From the NCBI GenBank assembly GCA_009379815.1, contig WHSY01000011.1, positions 1 to 64,000 of the forward strand: a stretch of 64,000 nt of DNA, given 5' to 3'. The notes below the pieces were generated by a model. It saw only the letters and a program-made list of their open reading frames with translations, was not told where the DNA came from and ran no database searches. The translations under genes were made by a program, and so were the position numbers. This DNA is from Pseudonocardiaceae bacterium (GTDB lineage: Bacteria; Actinomycetota; Actinomycetes; Mycobacteriales; Pseudonocardiaceae). Position 1 is the first letter of the stretch; each line of letters opens with the position of its first letter. Positions 28,357 to 37,294 of the stretch are shown here, in pieces.

Positions 28357-29142
28357 TCAGCGGGCGTTGTGGAAGATGACGCCGAGGACGTGGCGGTCGC
28401 CGGAATGCACGGCGCTGACGCCGTGGCGCAGCTGCACCCGATGGTAGCCGCGAGCACCGAGGCGGGGCCGGTTGCGCACCGGGAAGATCACGGCCTGGCC
28501 GAGTCCGGGTCGGGCGACCATGGGTCGGGACTGCTGGCGGGGCCGCTGCTCGACGAGCACGCTCTCCCCGCCGGTGAAGTCCTCGTCGGGGGTGTTGAGC
28601 ATGAACAGCACCTGCAGCGGGAACGTCAGCTCGCCGTAGACGTCCTGGTGCAGGCAGTTGTAGCCGCCCGGGCCGTAGCGCAGCACCAGCGGCGTGGGCC
28701 GGTGCTGGCCGGCCTCGGCGCACCGCGCGACGAGCTCGCCGTGTTCGGTGGGAAAGGTGGGCTCGCCGAGCAACCCCGCCCAGCGGTTCGCGACCGCGGC
28801 CAGCGGCGGGTAGAGGCTGGTCCGCAGCGCCTGGACGAGCGGTGGCAGCGGGTCGGCGAAGTAGCGGTAGCTGCCCTCACCGAAGGAGTACCGCGCCATC
28901 ATGATCGTGCTGCGGAACGCGGCGTCGTCGTCGAACACGTCGATCAGCTGCTGGCACTGCTCGGGCGAGAGCAGCGGCGGGGTCACAGCGAACCCGGCCC
29001 CGTCGAGCTGGGCGGCCAGCTGCGACCAGTCCAGGCCTGCCAGCGCCGGCAGCTGCGGCGGAACCGGTCCCGCGGCGGGCCCGGAGTCCGCCGCTGCGTC
29101 GGCGAAGTCCAGATCCAGGGCGGCGGTGCTGGCGTCGACCAT
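28357..29142 (-). CDS. 2OG-Fe(II) dioxygenase (DUF2086-like) of the alkylation-repair cluster
   Basis: The 261-aa protein has the Fe(II) ligands His and Asp in YNCLHQDVYGE and the distal His in LRHGVSAVHSG, followed by RHVLGVIFHNAR with a 2-oxoglutarate Arg. Upstream it has FRSTIMMARYSFGEGSYRYF. The fold is the double-stranded beta helix of 2OG oxygenases and the family resembles DUF2086. It starts at ATG 29142 behind GAGGAAC. It follows ogt by 110 bp on the same strand. A role in oxidative demethylation of alkylated bases is inferred from this context. Confidence 0.78.
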   Translation of the reverse strand: MVDASTAALDLDFADAAADSGPAAGPVPPQLPALAGLDWSQLAAQLDGAGFAVTPPLLSPEQCQQLIDVFDDDAAFRSTIMMARYSFGEGSYRYFADPLPPLVQALRTSLYPPLAAVANRWAGLLGEPTFPTEHGELVARCAEAGQHRPTPLVLRYGPGGYNCLHQDVYGELTFPLQVLFMLNTPDEDFTGGESVLVEQRPRQQSRPMVARPGLGQAVIFPVRNRPRLGARGYHRVQLRHGVSAVHSGDRHVLGVIFHNAR

Positions 29143-29252
29143 CGGGTTCCTCCTCGTCGTCGGTCCTCGGCGGGTCGCGCCGCGCAACCGGGTGCCCGCC
29201 CTGCGCTCTGGTAAACCCCACGGGCACCTGGCGCAGGGCCGCTACCAGGTGC

Positions 29253-29774
29253 TCACGGCCAGGTCAGGTCGAGTTGGGGGGCGCGGTCGCAGGCTTCGAG
29301 GTCGAGCAGCGCCCGCTTGGCCGCCTGGCTGCCGGCATAGCCGACCAGCGAACCGTCAGAGCCGACGATGCGGTGGCAGGGCACGACGATCAGCACCGGG
29401 TTGCGGGCGAGGGCCCAGCCGACCTTGCGGAGCCTGCGGGCATCGGCGTCCGGCAGCGCGAGCATCGCGGCCAGCCCGGCGTAGGTGGCGGTCGCGCCGT
29501 AGCCGATGGCCTCCAGCGCGGCCAGGACACGCCGGTCGAAGGCGCTGCAGTCGGCAAGGTCGACCGGCACGGTGACGCTGCGCAGCTCCCCGCCGAGGTA
29601 GGCGTCGAGCTCGCGGCGCGCCCGGTCCAGCAACGCCCTGGCGGCCGGGGAAGCCCCGCCCGCGCCGACGTCGGTTGCGGTAGGCGCGACGGCGCACCGG
29701 GTCAGCCCGGTGTCGGAGGCGGCCAGGGTGAGCGTTCCGAGCGGGGTGTCGTGGGTGGCGGTCATGGCGGTCAT
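29253..29774 (-). CDS. ogt: Methylated-DNA-protein cysteine methyltransferase (Ogt type)
   Basis: The 173-aa protein repairs O6-alkylguanine by moving the alkyl group to its own Cys in VPCHRIVGSDG (about residue 132). The winged-helix and Asn hinge region RRLRKVGWALARNP precedes it. ATG 29774 has GGAGTGAG upstream and yields MTAMTATHDTPLGTL. It begins just after the alkB stop, so the two are co-transcribed. It is the second methyltransferase of the cluster. Confidence 0.92.
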   Translation of the reverse strand: MTAMTATHDTPLGTLTLAASDTGLTRCAVAPTATDVGAGGASPAARALLDRARRELDAYLGGELRSVTVPVDLADCSAFDRRVLAALEAIGYGATATYAGLAAMLALPDADARRLRKVGWALARNPVLIVVPCHRIVGSDGSLVGYAGSQAAKRALLDLEACDRAPQLDLTWP

Positions 29775-29779
29775 GGCGC

Positions 29780-30211
29780 TCACTCCAGTCCGGAGACGCG
29801 CAGGGCGATGTTGAGCCGGCCGTGGTCCAGGTCGATGTCCGGAACCTCGAACTCGGGCAGCAGTGCAGGCACTCCGTGATAGGCCAACCGGTTCTCCCGG
29901 CCGAAAACGAGCAGGTCGCCGGACAGCAGCGGGATGTCGGTCCACGGCTTGCCTCGATGCTCGGCGTGGCCGATCCGGAACAGGCACGCCGCGCCCAGGC
30001 TCAGCGACACCACGGGGTCGAGGGTTCGCTCGTCGCGATCCTGGTGCATTCCCAGTCGGGCGTCGGCGTCGTAGAAGTTCACCAGCGCGACGTCGGGCCG
30101 GTAGCCGGCCTCGGGCTCCAGGTAGGCCTCGGCCACGGCGTTGCGGCCCAGCTCGGCGAGCCAGCCGGGTAACGGGATCACGCCGGCGGCGGGAGCGGGG
30201 TACCAGTTCGA
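29780..30211 (-). pseudogene. alkB: AlkB-type DNA dioxygenase, 5'-truncated
   Basis: The frame contains the AlkB catalytic core: VALVNFYDADARLGMHQDRDE (HxD iron ligands), RENRLAYHGV (distal His) and LNIALRVSG (2OG Arg). Full AlkB proteins are about 200-215 aa with a nucleotide-recognition lid. Here an in-frame TGA at 30212-30214 leaves at most 143 codons. The best start, GTG 30181, has no ribosome-binding site. The first 70-80 residues are gone; only 35 nt separate the TGA from the upstream methyltransferase stop, which suggests a deletion. A shortened active protein is not excluded. Confidence 0.65.
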
Positions 30212-30249
30212 TCACACGGCCCTCCCGGGGCCCGGGGGTTGTCCGGGGC

Positions 30250-31041
30250 TCACGCCGGCTCTCCCTCGACCGCGGGGCGGCAGTGCCGGCACGGCCGGTA
30301 CCCGGCTCCGAGCGCGCCGGTCAGGGTGCGGAAGCCGTGCCGGTGGGCCGGAGTGATCCGCCGGGCGTTGCGGCAGGTCGGAAAGCACACCACCCCGGTG
30401 GTGTCGCTGCCCAGGTAGTGCACACCCGCTTTGGCCAGGGTGTCGATCTCGTCGAGGTCGGCGTGCTCGCCACGCAGCAACGCCGCCTTGCTCGACGGGC
30501 CGAAGAGGTACTGGCCGAGCGTCCCGTCGGTGCGGACCACCCGGTGGCACGGGATCAGCAGCGGCACCGGGTTGCCGGCCAGCACCGACCCGACCGCGCG
30601 GAAGGCGTTGGGTCGGCCGGCCTCGCGAGCCACCCAGGCATACGGGCGGGTCTCCCCGGCCGGGATGCGTCGCGTCGCCGACAGCACGTCACGCTCAAAG
30701 TCCGACAGCCCGCGCAGGTCCAGCGCCGGCCCGGCGGATTTCGTGCCTCGCAGGGCGGGCAGCAGCCCGCGGGGGGCGCGGGTCGCCGGGCGCAGCGGCC
30801 GCTGGTACCGGGTGCGGTAGGCCTCGCGGAACTCCTCGCCGTCGCCGGGCAACGACTCGGCGGTGCGCAGGAAGCTCACCCCGTCGCGGGTGAACGCCAC
30901 GTACACCTCACCGAGCGGGCCAGGGGCGCGCATCCAGCTGTCGAACACCGCGTCGGACAGGCTCGCGGGCGCGGCCACCCTCAGCCGGCCGAGCGCACCC
31001 ACGACCGGGTCGAGGGTCGGGTCCAGTCCGTTGCTCATCAT
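30250..31041 (-). CDS. Ogt-type methyltransferase with C-terminal Ada zinc domain
   Basis: The 263-aa protein has a guanine-methyltransferase domain with active Cys in LIPCHRVVRTDG (about residue 163). It ends in an Ada metal-binding domain: GVVCFPTCRNARR then YRPCRHCRPA, a four-Cys zinc site of the type that takes methyl groups from phosphotriesters. In E. coli Ada this zinc domain is N-terminal and followed by an AraC HTH; here the order is reversed and no AraC HTH is visible. ATG 31041 lies behind GAGGAG and overlaps the sigma-factor stop (ATGA). Confidence 0.85.
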   Translation of the reverse strand: MMSNGLDPTLDPVVGALGRLRVAAPASLSDAVFDSWMRAPGPLGEVYVAFTRDGVSFLRTAESLPGDGEEFREAYRTRYQRPLRPATRAPRGLLPALRGTKSAGPALDLRGLSDFERDVLSATRRIPAGETRPYAWVAREAGRPNAFRAVGSVLAGNPVPLLIPCHRVVRTDGTLGQYLFGPSSKAALLRGEHADLDEIDTLAKAGVHYLGSDTTGVVCFPTCRNARRITPAHRHGFRTLTGALGAGYRPCRHCRPAVEGEPA

Positions 31042-31658
31042 CGGGAACTCCTCGGTGCCGTGAGCGTGGCCCGATCGTTTCGGGGATCCAGCAGCGCTCG
31101 CAATCGATGCAACCCACGAAAGACGTGGGACTTGGCGGTGCCTTCGGGACACCCGAGGACCTCGGCGACCTCGGCGATCGGCAGGTCGGCCACATGGCGT
31201 AGCACCACCGCCGCCCGCTGGGCGTGGGGCAGCCGAGCCAGCTGCGCACCCAGCTCGCGCCCCAACTCGTCGGCCTCGACCCGGTCCTCCACGCTGGCCC
31301 CGACCGCTGGTCGGTCATACTCCTGGGCCTCTGCCGACGCGGGTGCGGGGCGACGGTTCGCATCGCGGACCGCATTGCGGCCGGTGTTGACGACGATGGC
31401 CAGCAGCCACGCCCGGGGCACCAACGCCTCGATCCGAGCGGTGTCGTAGCCACGCAGCGCTCGGTAGGCACGCAGCAACGACTCGGCCGCGAGATCCTCG
31501 GCCTCGGCCGGGCGCCCCGTGATCCGCAGCGCCACCGAGTACACGACACCCTGATAGGCGCGCACCAGCTTGGCGAACCCGTTGTCGAGGTCTGCTACCA
31601 GGCTGGCCCGCACGACCTCGGCCGCCGGATCCACCGTCATCGCCGGCTCGTCCACCAT
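31038..31658 (-). CDS. ECF-type RNA polymerase sigma factor
   Basis: The 206-aa protein has sigma region 2 (VYSVALRITGRPAEAEDLAAESLLRAYRAL over two helices), an acidic linker, and region 4 with LPHAQRAAVVLRHVADLPI, then EVAEVLGCPEGTAKSHVFRGL as the HTH. It lies at the head of a minus-strand set with Ogt-Ada, AlkB, Ogt and a 2OG oxygenase and overlaps the next gene by 4 nt, so it likely directs or amplifies an alkylation response. No anti-sigma factor is next to it. ATG 31658 is the chosen start; ATG 31640 is an alternative. Confidence 0.85.
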   Translation of the reverse strand: MVDEPAMTVDPAAEVVRASLVADLDNGFAKLVRAYQGVVYSVALRITGRPAEAEDLAAESLLRAYRALRGYDTARIEALVPRAWLLAIVVNTGRNAVRDANRRPAPASAEAQEYDRPAVGASVEDRVEADELGRELGAQLARLPHAQRAAVVLRHVADLPIAEVAEVLGCPEGTAKSHVFRGLHRLRALLDPRNDRATLTAPRSSR

Positions 31659-31840
31659 GCCCCTATCAACACCACCGCCACCCCATCGGTTGCATGCCCC
31701 GCGAGTCGTCCCGCTAGCCCGAGCACTCAGGGCACAGACTTTGGACGCCCTCGACACCGAGATCCGGCGAGGCCACCGCAACAGGAGGACGACAGGACCG
31801 CAACCACCCCGCTGGCGCACGTTCTACGCGCCGAGCACGG

Positions 31841-31956
31841 ATGAGGCTGGAGTTCGTCCGCACCTTCGACGCCGGGCCTCCACGACGTGGTCCGCGCTCA
31901 CCGAGTCCGACCGCCTGGGCCGATGGTTCGGCACCTGGAGCGGACTGCCCAGCTGA
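31841..31956 (+). pseudogene. SRPBCC/AHSA1-like fragment with frameshift
   Basis: ATG 31841 opens MRLEFVRTFDA and, after a shift of frame near 31875, continues TTWSALTESDRLGRWFGTWSG. This is the first 35 residues of an Aha1/SRPBCC-domain protein. A stop follows at 31956 and the rest is missing. It lies in the 376-bp gap between the sigma factor and the toxin-antitoxin pair; I see no other gene there. Confidence 0.5.
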
Positions 31957-31997
31957 ATCTCGCCCGTCCCGCAGGGCGATCGTCCAGCGAAACGAAA

Positions 31998-32027
31998 TTG
32001 GCTAAGTTGGCTAAGTTGGCATAGACT
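31998..32027 (+). promoter_or_regulatory. Iterated TTGGCTAAG element and likely toxin-antitoxin promoter
   Basis: TTGGCTAAG occurs twice in tandem (31998-32006, 32007-32015), followed by a partial third unit TTGGC. A TAGACT -10-like hexamer at 32022-32027 lies 18 bp from the first TTGGCT. Transcription would begin close to ATG 32035, so the message may be leaderless. The repeats are good candidates for the antitoxin autoregulatory operator. Inferred. Confidence 0.5.
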
Positions 32028-32034
32028 GGGCGGT

Positions 32035-32313
32035 ATGAGTGCAGAGCCGTCCGAATTGTCAGTCAGTCAAGCCCGGGATCACTTCTCTGACGCGGTGAGC
32101 CGGGCGAGCTTTGCTGGCCAGATCACCTACATCACCCGTGGGCGCGGTCATCGCCGCGCTGCGGCGATTGTGCCCGCCGAGTTGGTCGAGGAGTACGAGG
32201 CGATGCTCGACAGCGAGGATGGTCGCATTGCCCAGCAGCGGCTGGCGGACCTCGAAGCCGGCCGGGCGAGCGCCGTCTCGGCTGACGAGGCGACCCAGAC
32301 ACTCGGGCTGTGA
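32035..32313 (+). CDS. Phd/YefM-type antitoxin
   Basis: The 92-aa protein has the N-terminal DNA-binding fold of the Phd/YefM family (LSVSQARDHFSDAVSRA, then ITYITRGRGHRRAAAIVPAELVEEYE spread over the second half). The C-terminus is acidic and flexible, as expected for the toxin-neutralising part. Its stop overlaps the toxin start (GTGA). Tandem TTGGCTAAG repeats lie just upstream and no ribosome-binding site of note precedes ATG 32035. Confidence 0.85.
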   Translation: MSAEPSELSVSQARDHFSDAVSRASFAGQITYITRGRGHRRAAAIVPAELVEEYEAMLDSEDGRIAQQRLADLEAGRASAVSADEATQTLGL

Positions 32314-32585
32314 GTGCTGCCTACTCATACACCGTTCAGTACGACGCGAGAGCCGTCAAGGAGTTGGGCAAGCTCGACAAGCCCGTGGCCCGGCGCATCG
32401 TCACCGCCGTTGAGGCGTTGCGGGCCGATCCGCGTCCGGCCGGTTGCCGGGCACTGACCGGTTTCCCCGGCCTGTGGCGAATCCGGGTCGGCGACTACCG
32501 GGTCGTCTACACGATCAAGGACGCAGAACTTGTGGTGCTCGTGCTGCGCATTGCCCATCGCAGCGCCGTCTATCGACGCCTGTGA
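32310..32585 (+). CDS. RelE/ParE-superfamily toxin
   Basis: The 91-aa protein starts with GTG at 32310 within the antitoxin stop. It has the RelE pattern: YTVQYDARAVKELGKLDKPV, ADPRPAGCRALTGFPGLWRI, then RVGDYRVVYTIKDAEL and RIAHRSAVYRRL. The basic residues in the last segments (R, H, R, Y) match the mRNA-cleaving site of RelE toxins. The overlap with the antitoxin ensures antitoxin is made first. Confidence 0.88.
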   Translation: MSAAYSYTVQYDARAVKELGKLDKPVARRIVTAVEALRADPRPAGCRALTGFPGLWRIRVGDYRVVYTIKDAELVVLVLRIAHRSAVYRRL

Positions 32586-32797
32586 GCGGGCGCTGACCAC
32601 GATCCCGCCGATCGCCGGGTTCCGGTACGCGGGCGTGCTGGTCGACTTGCACGTCGCGCAGCTTCATCTGCAGGCCGTCGGTCCCGGCGCGCGCCGTCGC
32701 CGGCGCGGCGCGCCATCGAGAATGTTGCACAGCTGCGCACACCCGTGCGCGCGAGCAGCTCGACACCGTCCGGCCGGCCGGCCGACGATAAGAGCTG
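32586..32797. other. Intergenic region, nothing recognised
   Basis: The stretch between the toxin and the convergent tryptophan dioxygenase holds no gene I can support. It has several GC-rich short inverted repeats (for example GGCGCGGCGCGCC around 32700) that might end transcription. Confidence 0.35.
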
Positions 32798-33595
32798 TCA
32801 CAGTGCGGCACGCAGCTCCCAGAGCTCGGGGTAGAAGCGCAGGTCGAGCCGAGAGCGCAGGTACGGCGCCCCGGAGGAGCCGCCGGTGCCGGACTTGGTG
32901 CCGATCTGGCGTTCCACCATCAGGACGTGTCGCGCCCGCCAGGTGGCCATCGCCTGGTCGTGCTCCAGCAACGCCTCCGCCAGCTCCCACAGCGGGCCGT
33001 GAGCATCCCGGTCGGCACTGATCGCGCGCAACGACTCGCGACGGGTGTCGCCGTCGTCGACGCCGAAACCGTGGCGGGCGAGCAGCCGCAGGTAGGCGTC
33101 CCACAGCGTCGGCTCCTGCAACCGCCGCGTCAGCCGGGACCGCTCGTCGCCGGACACTCCGCGCAGCCGCTCCAGGAAGTCCGGGTCCTTCGCGCCGGAG
33201 AGGAACTCGACCTCCCGGAACTGCACCGATTGGAAGCCCGACGCGGGCGCGAGGTTCGCCCGGAAGGTGAGGAAGTCCTGCGGCTTCATGGTGTCGAGCA
33301 CGTCGACCTGCTCGACGAGCACTGCCTCGATCACCCGGCACCGCTGCAGCCGCAGCCGCGGTGCGTAGCTCTCCCCCTCGAGCATCCGGTCCCGGGCGTC
33401 GGACAGCTCGTGCAGCAGCAGGCCGAACCACAGCTCGTAGACCTGGTGGATGGTGATGAACAGCAGTTCGTCGTGCGCCGGCGGGTCGGCCAGCGGTCGC
33501 TGCGCCGACAGCAGCCGCTCCAGTTGTAGGTAGCTGCCGTAGGACAGCCTGCCACCCTGCTCGCCGAACCGGGGATCCGTACCGAGCTCGGCCAC
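32798..33595 (-). CDS. Tryptophan 2,3-dioxygenase
   Basis: The 265-aa heme enzyme opens the indole ring of tryptophan to N-formylkynurenine. LSYGSYLQLERLL is the N-terminal signature, FITIHQVYELWF the substrate-pocket helix, and WRARHVLMVERQIG followed by GTGGSSGAPYL contains the proximal heme His and the flexible loop. Length is normal. No kynureninase or kynurenine formamidase is next to it; an AsnC/Lrp remnant and an M24 peptidase lie upstream. The kynurenine pathway partners must be elsewhere. Confidence 0.93.
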   Translation of the reverse strand: MAELGTDPRFGEQGGRLSYGSYLQLERLLSAQRPLADPPAHDELLFITIHQVYELWFGLLLHELSDARDRMLEGESYAPRLRLQRCRVIEAVLVEQVDVLDTMKPQDFLTFRANLAPASGFQSVQFREVEFLSGAKDPDFLERLRGVSGDERSRLTRRLQEPTLWDAYLRLLARHGFGVDDGDTRRESLRAISADRDAHGPLWELAEALLEHDQAMATWRARHVLMVERQIGTKSGTGGSSGAPYLRSRLDLRFYPELWELRAAL

Positions 33596-33699
33596 CTGCC
33601 CAGGCTATCGCGGTCGCCGCGCGGGCGGTCGGCGCTCGAAGGGTGTCGACAGCACCACTGTCGTACGGGTGAATACCTTCGCCGCCTCCCGGATCTGGC

Positions 33700-33844
33700 G
33701 CAGCGGCCTGCTCGAGCCAGCGCACCCGCTGGTGCACCGCCGACACCGACAGCCCGACCCGCTCGGCCAGCTCGGCCAAGCTGCAGCGGCCGTCGGCGGC
33801 CAGCGCGGCCGCGATCGTGGCGTCCGTCGGGTCCAGCGTGCTCA
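33700..33844 (-). pseudogene. Lrp/AsnC regulator, N-terminal HTH remnant
   Basis: The minus strand reads LSTLDPTDATIAAALAADGR then CSLAELAERVGLSVSAVHQR and VRWLEQ, the complete HTH of an AsnC/Lrp regulator. The frame loses homology right after the HTH, so the RAM ligand-binding domain is missing. It begins against the stop codon of the M24 peptidase and has a CTG where a start codon would be expected. The regulator probably once controlled the dioxygenase gene. Confidence 0.65.
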
Positions 33845-34963
33845 GGCGGGCAGCGCGGTCAGCGCCCGCGGCCGGTTGTTCAGCCGCCGTACCCCGTCCG
33901 CCGTGACGACGACGATGTCCTCGATGCGGGCGCCCCACCGGCCCGGCAGGTAGATGCCCGGCTCGACGCTGAAGGCCATTCCCGGCTCCAGCACCAGGTC
34001 GTTGCCGCCCATCATGTACGGCTCCTCGTGCACCTCGAGTCCGATGCCGTGGCCGGTGCGATGGATGAAGTGGTCACCGAACCCGGCCTCGGTGATGGGC
34101 TCGCGAGCCGCGGCGTCCACCTGGGCGGCGGTGGCGCCGGGACGCACCGCGGCCACCGCCGCGTCCTGGGCGGCCTGCAGCACCGCATAAGTGGCGGCGA
34201 CGTCGTCGGCCCCCGGTTCACCGATCGTGTAGGTGCGGGTGCAGTCGGAGTGGTACCCGGCCGCGGTGGGGCCGCCGATGTCGACCACGACGACGTCGCC
34301 GCGGGCCAGCACGCGGTCCGACACGTCGTGATGCGGGCTCGCACCGTGCGGGCCCGACCCCACGATCACGAATGCGGCTTCGGTGTGGCCCTCCTCGACG
34401 ATCCCCGCCGTGATGCCGGCACCGGCCGCGGCTTCGGTGCGGCCCGGCGCCAGCCACTCCCCCATCCGCGCGTGCACCCGGTCGATGGTGGCCGCGGCCT
34501 CGGCCAGCGCCTCGATCTCGGCGGTGTCCTTGCGCATCCGCAGCTCGCGCAGCACCGGTGAGGCGAGCACCTGCTCGCCGTCCGGCAGGGCGTCGCGCAG
34601 CCGCAGCACATGCGAGGCGGGCATCGCGTCGCCCAGCGCTACCCGTCCGAGCCGCCCGGGTAGCAGGTCGGCCACTAGCCGGTAGGGGTCGTCGGCGTCG
34701 GTCCAGTCGGCGACCTGCAGGCCCAGCTCGGCCACCGGTGTGCCGTCCAGGCCGGGCCGCTCGAGGCGGGGCACGACGAGCGCGGGGTCACCGTCGGCGG
34801 GCAGCACCAGGCAGGTCAGCCGCTCGTGGGAGGTGGCCGCAACGCCGAGCAGGTACCGCAGGTCCGGGCTCGGCGTCAGCAGCATCGCGTCGACTCCAGC
34901 GGCGCGGACGGCGTCTCTCGTCCTGGCCAGCCGGTCGGTCAACGTCTCGAGGGGGGCACGCAT
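33842..34963 (-). CDS. M24-family Xaa-Pro aminopeptidase/dipeptidase
   Basis: The 373-aa protein has a creatinase-like N-terminal domain (residues 1-140) and a pita-bread catalytic domain. Metal ligands are visible: Asp in VVVDIGG, Asp in YHSDCTRTY, His in HRTGHGIGLEVHEEP, Glu in SVEPGIYLPG and Glu in RIEDIVVV. It removes an N-terminal residue before proline or cleaves X-Pro dipeptides. ATG 34963 has AGGAGC 6 nt upstream; the longer open frame is not supported. Confidence 0.9.
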   Translation of the reverse strand: MRAPLETLTDRLARTRDAVRAAGVDAMLLTPSPDLRYLLGVAATSHERLTCLVLPADGDPALVVPRLERPGLDGTPVAELGLQVADWTDADDPYRLVADLLPGRLGRVALGDAMPASHVLRLRDALPDGEQVLASPVLRELRMRKDTAEIEALAEAAATIDRVHARMGEWLAPGRTEAAAGAGITAGIVEEGHTEAAFVIVGSGPHGASPHHDVSDRVLARGDVVVVDIGGPTAAGYHSDCTRTYTIGEPGADDVAATYAVLQAAQDAAVAAVRPGATAAQVDAAAREPITEAGFGDHFIHRTGHGIGLEVHEEPYMMGGNDLVLEPGMAFSVEPGIYLPGRWGARIEDIVVVTADGVRRLNNRPRALTALPA

Positions 34964-35045
34964 GGGTAGCTCCTGGTCAAGCCTCGGATCCGGTATCCGG
35001 AGCCTAGTCAGGGCGAGTGCGCTGGGCTGCACGGGTTCATGGGAC

Positions 35046-37225
<2,180 letters not shown>

Positions 37226-37294
37226 GCGCGCAGTTGTGGCCCGAGAGGGAATACCCGCCGAAACAAACTTTGGTTCAAACGCTATGAGGGGCCT

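Noticed and set aside
37226-37294. Rifamycin-associated element upstream of helR
   Set aside because: I found no 19-bp inverted repeat of that type; only a short AT-richer stretch around 37255-37285 is present.
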